From Ferribacterium limneticum (lineage in GTDB: Bacteria; Pseudomonadota; Gammaproteobacteria; Burkholderiales; Rhodocyclaceae): 64,000 nucleotides of DNA. Positions within the stretch are counted from its first letter, which is position 1; each line of letters opens with the position of its first letter. Both the position numbers and the translations under genes were made by a program. The notes below the pieces were generated by a model. That model saw only the letters and a list, made by a program, of their open reading frames with translations, did no database searches and was not told where the DNA came from. The DNA is taken from the NCBI RefSeq assembly GCF_020510585.1, contig NZ_CP075190.1, positions 3,780,001-3,844,000 on the forward strand, written 5' to 3'. This document shows, piece after piece, positions 19,249 through 28,282 of the stretch.

Positions 19249-21294
19249 TCAGAAATCACCATCGCTGCCCCCGGCGCTGACGATGGTGCGCAGCACCGTC
19301 TGCGCCAGGTTGTCGGCGGTCAGGCCGTAGTGGTCGTAGAGCACCGGGGCCGGGGCCGAGGCGCCGAATTCGTCTATGCCGAGCACGTCGCCGTCGAGGC
19401 CGACGTATTTGTGCCAGAAGTCGGTCTGCCCGGCTTCGATGGCGACGCGGCAGACTTCGGGCGGCAGCACGAGCTTTTTCCAGGTTGCCGACTGGCGGTC
19501 GAAGCGCCGCGTGCAGGGCATCGAGACAACGCGCACGGCGACCCCGCCAGCTTTCAGGATGGCTTGCGCCTGCATGGCGATGGCAACTTCCGAGCCGGTG
19601 GCGATGATCACCGCTTGCAACTGGCCGTCGGCTTCGGAGAGCACGTAACCACCACGGCTGGCACCTTCCGCCCGGCTCGCCGCGCCGCCGTATTGCGGCA
19701 GGTTTTGACGCGACAAAAAGAGGGCGGAAGGTCCGTCTTGGCGCTCGAGCGCTTCGGCCCAGGCGATGGCTGTTTCCAGCTCGTCGCAGGGGCGCCACAG
19801 GTCGAGGCCGGGAATGATGCGCAGGCTGCTGGCGTGTTCGACCGGCTGGTGGGTCGGGCCGTCCTCGCCGAGGCCGATGGAATCGTGGGTCAGCACGTGG
19901 ACGACGCGCTGCTTCATGAGCGCGCTCATCCGGATGGCGTTGCGGGCGTAGTCGGAGAACACGGCGAAGGTGCCGCCGTAGGGAATCAGCCCGCCGTGCA
20001 GGGCAACGCCGTTCATGATCGCCGTCATGCCGAATTCACGGACGCCGTAGGAAATGTAGTTGGCCTGCCGCTCGCCGGCCTCGTGCAAGGCAACGCTGCC
20101 CTTGCCGGCCGTCAGGTTGGAGCCGGTCAGGTCGGCCGATCCGCCGAGCAGTTCGGGCACGCGGTCGACCAGCAGGTCGAGGCAGTTCTGCGACGACTTG
20201 CGGGTGGCGATGGCGCCTTCCTTGCGGCCAGCCATGGCGAGCAGTTCGCTTTTAATTTCGGGCCATTTTTCCGGTAGACCGTGGGATTGGGTGCGCTCGA
20301 ACTCTGCAGCCAATTCCGGATATTTTGTGCGATAGCTGGCGAACTTGTTGTGCCAGTCAGCTTCGGCAGAGGCGCCAATGGCCCGCGCATTCCACGCGGC
20401 GCGCAGGCTGTCCGGCACGTCGAATGGCCCATGCGGCCAGTTGAGCGCGGCGCGGGTGGCGGCCGTTTCGTCGGCACCGAGCGGCGCGCCATGCACGTCG
20501 TGCGACCCAGCCTTGTTCGGCGAGCCCCAACCGATCTGGGTGCGGCAGACGATCAGCGTCGGTTGACCGGTGACTGCTTTGGCCTCGGCGATGGCCGCGT
20601 TGAGCGCCGCCGAGTCATGGCCGTCAATCGGCCCGACGACATGCCAGCCGTAGGCGCGGAAGCGGGCCGGGGTGTCGTCGCGGAACCAGCCTTTGACATG
20701 GCCGTCGATGGAAATCCCGTTGTCGTCGTAGAAGCAGGTCAGCTTGTCGAGGCCCCAGACGCCGGCCAGCGAGCAGGCTTCGTGGCTGATGCCTTCCATC
20801 AGGCAGCCGTCGCCGACGAAGACCCAGGTGCGGTGATCGACGATATCCAGCCCCGGCCGGTTGTAGCGTTGGGCCAGCAGCTTTTCGGCCAGTGCCATGC
20901 CGACGGCGTTGGTCAGGCCCTGGCCGAGCGGACCGGTGGTCGTCTCGACGCCGGGCGTGTGGCCGACTTCCGGGTGGCCGGCGGTACGGCTGCCGAACTG
21001 GCGGAAGTTCTTGAGGTCGTCGATGTCGAGGTCGTAGCCGGTCAGGTGGAGCAGCGCGTAGAGCAGCATCGAGCCGTGGCCGTTCGACAGCACGAAACGG
21101 TCGCGGTCGGCCCACTGCGGGTTGGCGGGATTGTGCTTGAGATGGTCGCGCCACAGGACTTCGGCGATGTCGGCCATGCCCATCGGTGCGCCGGGGTGGC
21201 CGGATTTGGCCTGATTGACGGCGTCGATGGCGAGGAAGCGGACGGCGTTGGCCAGTTCGCGGCGGAAGGTGGTTTCGGTCTGGTTGCGATCCAT
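19249..21294 (-). CDS. cbbT: Transketolase (Calvin operon copy)
   Basis: 681 residues, complete. ACGGAGACA precedes the ATG. N-terminal thiamine diphosphate domain: [24 protein letters not shown], and the [13 protein letters not shown] motif. Middle domain: [20 protein letters not shown], and [18 protein letters not shown]. The C-terminal domain ends near 19249. It rearranges sugar phosphates to regenerate ribulose-5-phosphate in the Calvin cycle. The part coding for [14 protein letters not shown] (about 20254-20287) matches the interspersed repeat at the DNA level. The gene lies between prk and gap; a 69-bp palindromic element separates it from prk. Confidence 0.96.
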   Translation of the reverse strand: MDRNQTETTFRRELANAVRFLAIDAVNQAKSGHPGAPMGMADIAEVLWRDHLKHNPANPQWADRDRFVLSNGHGSMLLYALLHLTGYDLDIDDLKNFRQFGSRTAGHPEVGHTPGVETTTGPLGQGLTNAVGMALAEKLLAQRYNRPGLDIVDHRTWVFVGDGCLMEGISHEACSLAGVWGLDKLTCFYDDNGISIDGHVKGWFRDDTPARFRAYGWHVVGPIDGHDSAALNAAIAEAKAVTGQPTLIVCRTQIGWGSPNKAGSHDVHGAPLGADETAATRAALNWPHGPFDVPDSLRAAWNARAIGASAEADWHNKFASYRTKYPELAAEFERTQSHGLPEKWPEIKSELLAMAGRKEGAIATRKSSQNCLDLLVDRVPELLGGSADLTGSNLTAGKGSVALHEAGERQANYISYGVREFGMTAIMNGVALHGGLIPYGGTFAVFSDYARNAIRMSALMKQRVVHVLTHDSIGLGEDGPTHQPVEHASSLRIIPGLDLWRPCDELETAIAWAEALERQDGPSALFLSRQNLPQYGGAASRAEGASRGGYVLSEADGQLQAVIIATGSEVAIAMQAQAILKAGGVAVRVVSMPCTRRFDRQSATWKKLVLPPEVCRVAIEAGQTDFWHKYVGLDGDVLGIDEFGASAPAPVLYDHYGLTADNLAQTVLRTIVSAGGSDGDF
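20254..20287 (+). repeat. Interspersed repeat copy inside cbbT
   Basis: TTAATTTCGGGCCATTTTT, then CCGGTAGACCGTGGGATT. One mismatch (TTGACC to TAGACC) lies in the right box. It is read by cbbT on the opposite strand as G-L-P-E-K-W-P-E. Confidence 0.65.
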
Positions 21295-21328
21295 GTTTGT
21301 CTCCGTTTTTTATATTCGGTTAGCTGCT

Positions 21329-21397
21329 CGTCGTCCCCGCGCAGGCGGGGATCCAGTTCCTTGCATTTCTGGGTTCCCGCTTCGCTCGGGAACGACG
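21329..21397. repeat. 69-bp dRS3/REP-like palindromic element, copy 1
   Basis: Two short stem-loops: CCCCGCGCAGGCGGGG and GTTCCCGCTTCGCTCGGGAAC, bounded by CGTCG and CGACG. It lies between cbbT and prk, six bases from the prk stop. The same 69-bp length and layout recur at 36639-36707. Confidence 0.88.
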
Positions 21398-21402
21398 AAT
21401 TT

Positions 21403-22275
21403 CTAGGCGCGACGCTTGTGGTCCATCAACCGCAAAACCATCGGCGTGAAAATCATCTGCATGGCCAGGCCCATCTTGCCGCCGGGGACGACCAGCGTGT
21501 TCGGGCGGGTCATCATGGCGCCGTGCAGGATGTTGATGAGGTACTGGAAATCAATGCCCTTCGGGTTGGCAAAGCGGATCACCACCATGCTTTCGTCGGC
21601 CGTCGGGATGTCGCGGGCGATGAAGGGGTTGGAGGTATCGACGATCGGCACGCGCTGGAAATTGACGTGCGTGCGCGAGAACTGCGGGCAGAGGTGGCTG
21701 ACGTAATCCGGCATGCGGCGCAGGATGGTGTCGGTCACCGCCTCCTGCGAATAGCCGCGCATTTTCTGGTCGCGGTGCAGCTTCTGGATCCATTCTAGGT
21801 TGATGGTCGGCACGACGCCGACGCACAGATCAACCTGCTTGGCGATGTCGATCTTGTCATCGGCGTAGGCGCCATGCAGGCCTTCGTAGAACATCAGGTC
21901 GGTGACCGCGGTGATTTCCTGCCACGGCGTGAAGGTGCCCGGCTTCTGGCCGAAAGGCTCGGCCTCGCCGGCATCGTGCAAGTATTTGCGGAACTTGCCG
22001 GTACCGCTCTGGCCGTAGGCGAGGAACAGGTCTTGCAGCTCTTCAAGCAAATTGGCTTCCGGGCCAAAGTGGCTGAAGTTGCGATTACCGGCCTCCTCCT
22101 GCGCCTTCATTTCGGCGCGCATGGTGAGACGGTCGTAGCGATGGAACGAATCGCCCTCGACAATCTGCGCATTGAGGCATTCGCGACGGAAGATGTGCTG
22201 GAAGCTCTGCATCACCGTGCTGGTGCCGGCGCCGGAGGAGCCGGTGATGGCGATAATGGGGTGTTTGACGGACAT
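21403..22275 (-). CDS. cbbP: Phosphoribulokinase
   Basis: 290 residues, the short proteobacterial type. It phosphorylates ribulose-5-phosphate to ribulose-1,5-bisphosphate, the RuBisCO substrate, and is diagnostic of the Calvin cycle. P-loop GSSGAGTS at about 12-19; EGDSFHRYDR contains the substrate/Mg acidic residues; FYEGLHGAY is also typical. GGAGAG precedes the ATG. It follows fbp by 23 bp, so the two are probably co-transcribed from the divergent promoter. The C-terminus is followed directly by the palindromic element. Confidence 0.97.
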   Translation of the reverse strand: MSVKHPIIAITGSSGAGTSTVMQSFQHIFRRECLNAQIVEGDSFHRYDRLTMRAEMKAQEEAGNRNFSHFGPEANLLEELQDLFLAYGQSGTGKFRKYLHDAGEAEPFGQKPGTFTPWQEITAVTDLMFYEGLHGAYADDKIDIAKQVDLCVGVVPTINLEWIQKLHRDQKMRGYSQEAVTDTILRRMPDYVSHLCPQFSRTHVNFQRVPIVDTSNPFIARDIPTADESMVVIRFANPKGIDFQYLINILHGAMMTRPNTLVVPGGKMGLAMQMIFTPMVLRLMDHKRRA

Positions 22276-22298
22276 GTTTCTCTCCCTTTGCTTTGAAT

Positions 22299-23372
22299 TC
22301 AGGCGTGCGATTCGTCGCGGAACAGCGAGCGTTCCGAAAACAACGGCGAAACAAACGGCCGATCAGCCCCGGTGTCGTATTCGTGGTGATAGCGCTCCAG
22401 CCGCTCGACCTCGTTCTTCGAGCCGAGAATGACCGGCACGCGCTGGTGAAGGCTGTCCGGCGCCACGTCGAGGATGCGCTGGCGGCCGGTGCTCGCCGCG
22501 CCGCCGGCCTGCTCGATGAGCATGGCCATCGGATTGGCTTCGTAGAGCAGGCGCAGGCGCCCGGGCTTGGACGGGTCCTTGCTGTCCTTCGGGTACATGA
22601 AAATGCCACCGCGGATCAGGATGCGATGCACTTCGGCGACCATCGAGGCGATCCAGCGGGTATTGAAATCCTCACCCCGGACGCCCGTTTTGCCGGCCTT
22701 GCACTCGCTGACGTAGCGGTGCACCGGCGGCTCCCAGAAACGTTCGTTGGAGGTATTGATGGCGAATTCGCGGGTGTCTTCCGGGACGCGGATGTTGGCG
22801 TGGGTCAGCAGGAAGTTGCCGCTTTCGCGGTCCAGCGTGAAACCGTGCGTGCCGTTGCCGAGCGTCAGCACCATCATCGTCGATGGGCCGTAGATGGCGT
22901 AGCCGGCGGCGACCTGTTCACTACCTTGGCGCAGGTAGTCGCCAAGCTGGGCATCGCCGGCGGTCGACCGGGCAAAAATGGAGAAAATGGTGCCGACCGA
23001 GACATTGACGTCGCTGTTCGACGAGCCATCAAGCGGGTCGAAAACCAGCAGGTAGCGGCCACGCGGGTATTCGGCCGGGATCGGGTAGGGATCGTCCATT
23101 TCCTCGGAGGCCATGCCGGCCAGTTGACCGCCCCACTCGCAGTGACGCAGGATGGCTTCGTTGGTCAGCACATCGAGCTTCTTCTGCACTTCGCCCTGGA
23201 TATTGGTACTGTCCAGTGCGCCGTGATGTCCGGCCAGCGCCCCCTTGGCGACCATCGCCGAGATGGTCTTGACGGCGGCGGCGACGTCGATGAGTAGCGC
23301 GCCGAGTTCGCCGTGGCTGGCGCGGGTGTTTTCAATAACAAATTTCGAGAGGGTCGTACGGCCGAATTGCAT
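22299..23372 (-). CDS. cbbF: Fructose-1,6-bisphosphatase, class I
   Basis: 357 residues from the ATG at 23372, which has TTGGAGACACC upstream; an ATG five codons earlier overlaps this ribosome site and is less likely. Motifs: ASEEMDDP, the metal site FDPLDGSSN, the substrate segment FMYPKD, and the [13 protein letters not shown]-terminal part. It removes the 1-phosphate from fructose-1,6-bisphosphate in gluconeogenesis and the Calvin cycle. It is the first gene of the cbb operon and diverges from cbbY across a palindrome-rich region. Bases 22970-22999 weakly resemble the interspersed repeat. Confidence 0.96.
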   Translation of the reverse strand: MQFGRTTLSKFVIENTRASHGELGALLIDVAAAVKTISAMVAKGALAGHHGALDSTNIQGEVQKKLDVLTNEAILRHCEWGGQLAGMASEEMDDPYPIPAEYPRGRYLLVFDPLDGSSNSDVNVSVGTIFSIFARSTAGDAQLGDYLRQGSEQVAAGYAIYGPSTMMVLTLGNGTHGFTLDRESGNFLLTHANIRVPEDTREFAINTSNERFWEPPVHRYVSECKAGKTGVRGEDFNTRWIASMVAEVHRILIRGGIFMYPKDSKDPSKPGRLRLLYEANPMAMLIEQAGGAASTGRQRILDVAPDSLHQRVPVILGSKNEVERLERYHHEYDTGADRPFVSPLFSERSLFRDESHA

Positions 23373-23551
23373 GGTGTCTCCAATCATTCTTGTGTTACCG
23401 CATTGGCAACAAAGATAAGTGACTTCTTAATTAAGTAACAGTCAGAGTTTCTTATCGCCTTGGTAAGTTATTGCTTATTTACAAAACACTTACCGGCCAC
23501 TTCAGAAATCCTGACTGGATGCCCGAATCGACCCCGGCTATCGTGCAGCGC
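23373..23551. promoter_or_regulatory. Divergent control region of cbbF and cbbY with candidate CbbR sites
   Basis: The A/T-rich stretch contains two dyads of the form TAAG-N6-CTTA: TAAGTGACTTCTTA (23416-23429) and TAAGTTATTGCTTA (23464-23477), 48 bp apart. A palindrome CTTAATTAAG (23426-23435) and a TTA-N9-TAA element (TTATCGCCTTGGTAA, about 23452-23466) overlap them. LysR-type regulators such as CbbR bind T-N11-A dyads between divergent genes, so these are candidate operators (inference). Confidence 0.5.
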
Positions 23552-24283
23552 ATGCCCACACTCCACGCCCTGATCTTCGACGTCGACGGCACGCTGGCCG
23601 ACACCGAGCGCGACGGCCACCGCCCGGCCTTCAACCACGCCTTCGCCGATCTCGGGCTGGACTGGCATTGGGATGAAACGCTGTACGGCCAACTGCTTGC
23701 CATCACCGGCGGCAAGGAACGCATCCGCCACTACGCCGAACACTACGCCCCCGACATCGCCGCCCGGCCCGAATTCGACGGGCTGGTCCGCGACCTGCAC
23801 GCCGCCAAGACGCGCCACTACCTGCGCCTCGTCGAATCGGCCAGCCTGCCGCTCCGCCCTGGCGTCGCGGCGCTCATCCAGCACGCCCGGCAGCGCGGCC
23901 TGCGCCTCGCCATCGCCACCACGACCACCCCGGAAAACGTCACCGCCCTGCTCCACGCCACGCTCGGGCCGGATGCGCCGGGCTGGTTCGAGGTCATCGG
24001 CGCCGGCGACGTCGTGCCCAACAAGAAGCCCGCCCCCGACATCTACCGCTGGGTGCTCGACCGCCTCGCCCTGCCGGCGGCAAACTGCCTGGCCATCGAA
24101 GACTCCGCCAACGGCCTGCGAGCCGCCCGCGCCGCCGGCCTGCGCTGCCTCGTCACGCCCAACGACTACACCGCCAGCGAAGACTTCAGCGGCGCCTGGC
24201 AGGTGCTGGCGGACCTGCGGGAGGTCGACCTCGACGCCATCGCCGCCCCGACAATTTCAAATTTGGCCAATATTTCCGGTTGA
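23552..24283 (+). CDS. cbbY: CbbY-type HAD phosphatase
   Basis: 243 residues from the ATG at 23552. In-frame ATGs at 23519 and 23471 exist, but the latter overlaps a candidate operator and neither adds conserved sequence. HAD motif I is FDVDGTLADTE at the N-terminus; LYGQLLAITGGKERI is typical of CbbY; TTTTPENV is motif II; NKKPAPDIY motif III; IEDSANGL motif IV. CbbY proteins dephosphorylate xylulose-1,5-bisphosphate, a RuBisCO inhibitor. Divergent placement from cbbF fits co-regulation. The last about ten residues (from the TISNLAN stretch) and the TGA stop are encoded by a copy of the interspersed repeat, so the original C-terminus may have been replaced. Confidence 0.9.
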   Translation: MPTLHALIFDVDGTLADTERDGHRPAFNHAFADLGLDWHWDETLYGQLLAITGGKERIRHYAEHYAPDIAARPEFDGLVRDLHAAKTRHYLRLVESASLPLRPGVAALIQHARQRGLRLAIATTTTPENVTALLHATLGPDAPGWFEVIGAGDVVPNKKPAPDIYRWVLDRLALPAANCLAIEDSANGLRAARAAGLRCLVTPNDYTASEDFSGAWQVLADLREVDLDAIAAPTISNLANISG

Positions 24284-24291
24284 CCGTAGCA
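24253..24291 (+). repeat. Interspersed repeat supplying the cbbY stop codon
   Basis: AATTTCAAATTTGGCC, AATATTT, then CCGGTTGACCGTAGCA. The TGA inside GGTTGACC ends the cbbY frame. Confidence 0.85.
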
Positions 24292-24382
24292 CCGGCCAAA
24301 ACCCGCCCCGCCACGAAAAACTCAAGTTCGCCCCCACATCGGCCGTAATGGTTGATACACCAAGCAACCCGGGAGCGAGACC

Positions 24383-24748
24383 ATGAGCGAAAAAGAAACC
24401 AAAGACAGCCAGGAACAACCCGCCAAGGCGCCATCATTTGAAAAGCTGACGGTCATCCTCGTCGGCGTAGCGCTCGTCCTGACGCTGGTCAACACCGTCC
24501 TGATCGCCATGAATCCCACCGCCAAAAAGGTCGAGCAATTCAACGAAGACCTCAAGACCGAGCTGGCCGACAGCGTGGCCACGCTACACAAGAAGATCGA
24601 CGGACTGCGCCTGGCCGAACTCGAATGGCAGTCCGTGCTCAAAAAGGCTCAGGCCCATCCCGACGCCATCTACAAGGTCGTCAACACAAAGGACGGCTAC
24701 CTGACGCTGACGGAGATCGAAAAAACCGAAGGCTCGGCCGCCCAGTAA
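24383..24748 (+). CDS. Single-span membrane protein with coiled coil, unknown function
   Basis: 121 residues; GGGAGCGAGACC precedes the ATG. A charged N-terminal tail (about 1-22) leads into one hydrophobic segment (about 23-44), then a Lys/Glu/Leu-rich stretch (about 50-90) likely to form a coiled coil, and a soluble C-terminus. No family recognised. It is bracketed by same-orientation copies of the interspersed repeat (24253 and 24789), so it looks like a self-contained unit next to cbbY. Confidence 0.75.
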   Translation: MSEKETKDSQEQPAKAPSFEKLTVILVGVALVLTLVNTVLIAMNPTAKKVEQFNEDLKTELADSVATLHKKIDGLRLAELEWQSVLKKAQAHPDAIYKVVNTKDGYLTLTEIEKTEGSAAQ

Positions 24749-24788
24749 GTCGCCCGGCGGGAAACCCGGCGTTGGCCGCTGGGGAGCA

Positions 24789-24826
24789 GATTTCAAATTT
24801 GGCTGTTTTTTGCGGTTGACCGTGGA
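24789..24826 (+). repeat. Interspersed ~38-bp repeat, full copy
   Basis: GATTTCAAATTTGGCTG, T-run, then GCGGTTGACCGTGGAA. It lies 40 bp after the coiled-coil gene and 85 bp before the end of the minus-strand gene. Confidence 0.85.
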
Positions 24827-24910
24827 AGTCTGTCCGCTGGGCGTAACGCGCTAGTAGCCCGACATCTTTTCGGAAGTCCTAAAACCTAGGTCTGTCCGTT
24901 ATTGCCGCGC

Positions 24911-25555
24911 TTAGATTGCTGCGGCAAAGATGAGCCCGACCACCAGAAATGCAAGACAGGAAATAGCTTGCCCCGCAGCCAAGTAACCCTGCCAGTTCAG
25001 GTTGCCTATAAGAATAAGGTAACCAACTTGCGGGTTGCCTGCGTGCTTTTTCAACTGACGCTTCGCTTGCCATGAGGCCCACCAAGGCAGCGGCTTGTAG
25101 AACTCTGAGAGAACGCGATCAATGCGTATGCCAGTCTGGAGATCAATGCCCCAGAACTTTGCGCCTTGCTGAATTTTCTCTTCTTCTTTCTCGTAATTCG
25201 CAAGGTGTTCGACGAAAGTTTTTCGGACGGCTTCGCCCGTCTCCTTTCCGATTTGAGCACGAAGCCCGATTGCTTTTGAGACAAGGCCGAGCAAGCACGA
25301 AATGCAAAGCAGCGCTCCAGACCAAGCAAATCCCCTCGTTCCAAGTAGAGGTACAAGCTTGTCCGAGTTGGTTATCAAAAACGAGGCTACAGCGGCCGTT
25401 CCAACCAAGAGCCAAGTCGAAAACTTCTCAATTGGCTCGGATGCTTTGGTCGCCGCCTCGAACATTGACGAGACGATGGCGTTCTCCGTGTTCTCTCTGG
25501 CGAGCCGATTCCACTCAAGTAGGGGCTCTGTTCTTGGATCCTGAGTCATAGGCAT
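24911..25555 (-). CDS. Membrane protein of unknown function, accessory
   Basis: 214 residues with hydrophobic segments at about 45-62, 73-95 and 190-212, and a charged central cytoplasmic part (about 96-160) rich in Lys and Glu. I do not recognise the family; the layout (membrane hairpin, soluble middle, terminal span) is seen in several small effector-like proteins, but no motif supports that here. Base use is visibly more A/T-rich than neighbours, and the gene is bracketed by two same-orientation repeats (24789 and 25735), which suggests acquisition or past rearrangement. An alternative start is the ATG two codons in. Confidence 0.65.
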   Translation of the reverse strand: MPMTQDPRTEPLLEWNRLARENTENAIVSSMFEAATKASEPIEKFSTWLLVGTAAVASFLITNSDKLVPLLGTRGFAWSGALLCISCLLGLVSKAIGLRAQIGKETGEAVRKTFVEHLANYEKEEEKIQQGAKFWGIDLQTGIRIDRVLSEFYKPLPWWASWQAKRQLKKHAGNPQVGYLILIGNLNWQGYLAAGQAISCLAFLVVGLIFAAAI

Positions 25556-25734
25556 CTAATGAGGAAGCGAGTGACAACCTGCTGGGTTAAATTTAGAAAA
25601 GAGAAAACAGGGCAGACCACGCTTTCTGCCTACGGAAGTTCTTGGGCGACAAACCGGACAGTATGAATATTTGGCCAAAATTGCAAATGGCATTCGACGC
25701 ACAGCTTTTGGGCTTGCTTGAGCCGGTTGTTAGG

Positions 25735-25772
25735 ATTTCAGTTTTGGCCGTTTTTTCCGGTTGACTGTAGAA
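25735..25772 (+). repeat. Interspersed repeat abutting the brkB-family stop codon
   Basis: GATTTCAGTTTTGGCCG, T-run, then CCGGTTGACTGTAGAA. It ends six bases from the stop codon of the minus-strand gene. Confidence 0.85.
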
Positions 25773-25777
25773 ACTGC

Positions 25778-26665
25778 TCAGCCCGCGCCTTCTGCATCGC
25801 CCAACCGGCTTTCGAGCTGTTCGTATTCCGAAATAACCTGAGCACCAAGGAGCAGCAAGGTCGCGGCGAGTTCGATGCTGAACAGCACGACGACGGCGGT
25901 GGTCAGCGAGCCGTAGACGACGCTGGCTTTTGACAGGGTGGCGAAGTACCAGACCAGGACGTGGCGGATGACTTCCCAGATCGCCGCGATGACCGCCGCG
26001 CCGAGCAGGGCGTGACGGACTCGGGTGCGCCCGACCGGCAAGACGATGTAGAAAAAGGACAGGATCAGGACTTCGGTGGCCAGTCCCAGTCCGTAGAAAG
26101 CCGGGCCGGACAGGCGCTGGAGGGGCAATTCGGCGCCGAAGACGTAGAGATAGTCTTGCGACAGGCTCTGGATGGCGACCGACAGGACAGTGATGGCAAA
26201 CAACGCGACGCCGGCCAGCAAGACCAGGCTGTAAGGCAGCAGCGCGACGACCAGGGCATGGCGTTTTTTGGTGGCGTGGCGATGGGCAAAAATCTTTGCC
26301 ATCGCACTTTGCAGAATGGAAAAGGTCAGCGAACTGAAGAACAGCATGGTGGCCAGCAAGAACACGCCGATCGACACGCCGTTGTCGAGAAAGCCGGAAA
26401 CGTCGGACAACACGGCGGCGGCCTGACTCGGCACCAGCCATTCGAGATAACGCTGGACGGTGGCCAGCAATTCGGCCTGATCGACCCAGTGCGACAGGCC
26501 GAGCACCGAGAGCGTGATGAGCGGCAGCAGCGAGAGCAGCGCGTAATAGGCCACGGCGCCGGCCAGCATCAGCCCCTGGTTGCGGCCAAAATTGCGCAAC
26601 ACCGTCAGGGTGAAATCCAGGGGGTGGAAGATCAGCTGATGATCTGTTTTGGAGAGAATGTGCAT
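25778..26665 (-). CDS. YihY/BrkB-family inner-membrane protein
   Basis: 295 residues with six predicted membrane segments (about 25-50, 90-115, 135-165, 175-200, 210-235 and 245-270). The family signature is visible: GAVAYYALLSLLPL near residues 36-50, and later YFATLSKASVVYGSL with the final hydrophobic segment. The physiological role of the family is not settled; the old ribonuclease BN label belongs to another protein. A longer open frame on the same strand in another phase (to 26696) is a shadow. The gene is convergent with the upstream accessory block and divergent from the YicG-like gene. Confidence 0.88.
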   Translation of the reverse strand: MHILSKTDHQLIFHPLDFTLTVLRNFGRNQGLMLAGAVAYYALLSLLPLITLSVLGLSHWVDQAELLATVQRYLEWLVPSQAAAVLSDVSGFLDNGVSIGVFLLATMLFFSSLTFSILQSAMAKIFAHRHATKKRHALVVALLPYSLVLLAGVALFAITVLSVAIQSLSQDYLYVFGAELPLQRLSGPAFYGLGLATEVLILSFFYIVLPVGRTRVRHALLGAAVIAAIWEVIRHVLVWYFATLSKASVVYGSLTTAVVVLFSIELAATLLLLGAQVISEYEQLESRLGDAEGAG

Positions 26666-26824
26666 GGGCGCGAGAGAGAATTGCGGTGGAATCCATCGGC
26701 GATGACAGGCAGTTATAACCTACCCGGGCGCCGCCGCATGTAACAATTTTCGACTGTCACGCGCCCCGTGCCCGGTGCCGCGCAAACCGCTACACTGGCC
26801 GCTCCCTGCTACTTCAATCAACAC

Positions 26825-27439
26825 ATGGAAAACCTGCTTTACTGGATCGGCCTCGCCGCCGTCGCCATCAATGCGCTGACCGGCGTGCTCGATGCCGGCC
26901 GCAAGAACATGGACCTGGTCGGCGCCGTCATGGTCGGCAGCGCCACGGCACTGGGCGGCGGCACGGTGCGCGACGTGCTGCTCGACCGCCCGGTGTTCTG
27001 GATCAGCGACCAGACTTACCTGCTGGTTGCCTTCGCGACGACGCTGATCATTTTCTTTGCCGTGCGCGGCCTCAAGCTGGCACCGCGGCTGTTCCTGATT
27101 CCCGATGCCGTCGGGCTGGCCTTGTTCACCATCGCCGGGACGCAGGTGGCGCTGGAATGGCACGCGCCGTGGCTGGTCGCCAGCCTGCTTGGCGTCATTA
27201 CCGGGGTGGTCGGCGGCGTCCTGCGCGATGTGTTGTGCAACGAAGTGCCGCTCGTTTTCGTGCGCGGCGAGCTCTATGCTTCGGCTGCCTGGGCCGGCGC
27301 GCTGGCGCTGGTCGGGCTGCAATATCTGGGTGTTTCGTCGGTGATTGCCGCGTGGGTCGGCATGGCCGTTGTCCTCGCCGCCCGCCTGCTCGGTATGACT
27401 TTCCGAATTACGCTGCCGACTTATTCAGAGCGGGAATAG
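26825..27439 (+). CDS. UPF0126/TRIC-family membrane protein (YicG-like)
   Basis: 204 residues from the ATG at 26825; an in-frame ATG at 26768 would add 19 residues unlike the family. It has the duplicated UPF0126 unit: GVLDAGRKNMDLVGAVMVG then GGGTVRDVLL in the first half, and GVVGGVLRDVL in the second. Seven hydrophobic segments are visible. Bacterial members have been described as trimeric cation channels; the substrate is uncertain here. Its last about 65 bp recur downstream at 28283-28347 as an orphan fragment, with a PEP-CTERM gene between the copies. Confidence 0.88.
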   Translation: MENLLYWIGLAAVAINALTGVLDAGRKNMDLVGAVMVGSATALGGGTVRDVLLDRPVFWISDQTYLLVAFATTLIIFFAVRGLKLAPRLFLIPDAVGLALFTIAGTQVALEWHAPWLVASLLGVITGVVGGVLRDVLCNEVPLVFVRGELYASAAWAGALALVGLQYLGVSSVIAAWVGMAVVLAARLLGMTFRITLPTYSERE

Positions 27440-27443
27440 GCGA
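27379..27443 (+). repeat. 65-bp direct repeat, copy A (3' end of the YicG-like gene)
   Basis: From CGCCCGCCTGCTCG to GAATAGGCGA. About 90% identical by eye to 28283-28347, same orientation. Confidence 0.85.
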
Positions 27444-27475
27444 AAAAAAAGCCGTTCGTTTTACCGAACGGCTTT
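27443..27475. terminator. Bidirectional terminator
   Basis: GCCGTTCG (27451-27458), loop TTTTAC, CGAACGGC (27465-27472). Eight A before the stem give a strong T-run on the minus strand for the PEP-CTERM gene; on the + strand only three T follow. Confidence 0.88.
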
Positions 27476-27489
27476 CCCACCAAGCCTGC

Positions 27490-28098
27490 TTACGCCTTAC
27501 GACGGCGGAAAGAAACAAGGCCGGCCAGCCCGAGGCCAAGCAAGGCCAACGAACCAGGCTCCGGCACAGAGCCACCCTCGGTGTAGGTCACCGTCAGGAA
27601 AGCCTCTTGCTGATTCGAACTACGAATTGCCTGGTAGTCGTTCCAGCCGTTGCCCAGATCGACCAGCCCTACTGTCAGCGCAGTGCCTGAGATGGCACCC
27701 AGATTCCAGGTCTGATATTGATTGAGGTTCAGGCTACTGGCGAACTCAGTGTCGACCACGGAGCCCAGTGCCGAGTAATTGACCACGGTGGCGGGATTCC
27801 AGCTGTTGTCCGAACCGATCCTGGCACCAATGGTCGAGCCACCGTCGCTGTAGTTATGGTAAGCAGAAAAATCAACTGAGGTGACGTTAAGGCCGGCCAG
27901 GGAGCTCAGGTCGAAACCAAAAATCGAAAAGTAGCCACCGGATTGGTTGCCGACCCAGCGATATTCGGTATTCCAGTACTGGTTGCTACCACCGCCGATA
28001 GTGGCATCCTTGCTTGCCGTGATGGTAACGATGCCGGCCTGTGCCGCCGCAGCGAACAAGCCGAAGCACAGTGCCGCGACAATTTTGTTGGGTTTCAT
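27490..28098 (-). CDS. PEP-CTERM sorting-domain protein
   Basis: 202 residues. A short signal peptide ends AAAAQA near residue 21. The middle part is Ser/Asn/Gly-rich and probably a beta-sandwich, like many PEP-CTERM secreted proteins that begin with a VTITASKDATIGGG-type segment. The C-terminus has VPEPGSLALLGLGLAGL then FRRRKA, a complete sorting signal. No enzymatic motif is visible, so a structural or adhesive surface role is a guess. It is flanked by two direct 65-bp copies of the neighbouring gene's 3' end and has its own terminator, which suggests it arrived by insertion or that the locus was partly duplicated. Confidence 0.85.
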   Translation of the reverse strand: MKPNKIVAALCFGLFAAAAQAGIVTITASKDATIGGGSNQYWNTEYRWVGNQSGGYFSIFGFDLSSLAGLNVTSVDFSAYHNYSDGGSTIGARIGSDNSWNPATVVNYSALGSVVDTEFASSLNLNQYQTWNLGAISGTALTVGLVDLGNGWNDYQAIRSSNQQEAFLTVTYTEGGSVPEPGSLALLGLGLAGLVSFRRRKA

Positions 28099-28282
28099 AG
28101 ATTAGATCCGGATTAGGTCAATTGAGATTTCGAACACGGAGGCAGGAAGCCTCTTGGGTTAGAGGCTAAGCGGCAACGCCGCGGGGCTCCGTGACGCCTT
28201 TCACGCTCGACACAAATTTCCGATCCTTGAGCAGAGATTGCCGCAATTCACAGCTTCCGGCACACAGGGCGCCGCGGCTGGT

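Noticed and set aside
20555..20575. GGTTGACCGGTGA in cbbT
   Set aside because: It lacks the T-run and left box, and the match stops after GGTTGACC; it is probably chance.
24253..25772. Integron cassette array
   Set aside because: The repeat contains GTTGACC, which does not fit the GTTRRRY core, and no integrase or attC-like long palindrome is present.
25593..26696. Longer minus-strand frame overlapping the BrkB-like gene
   Set aside because: The shorter frame at 25778-26665 has the membrane pattern and family motifs; the longer one is Arg/Pro/His-rich and out of phase.
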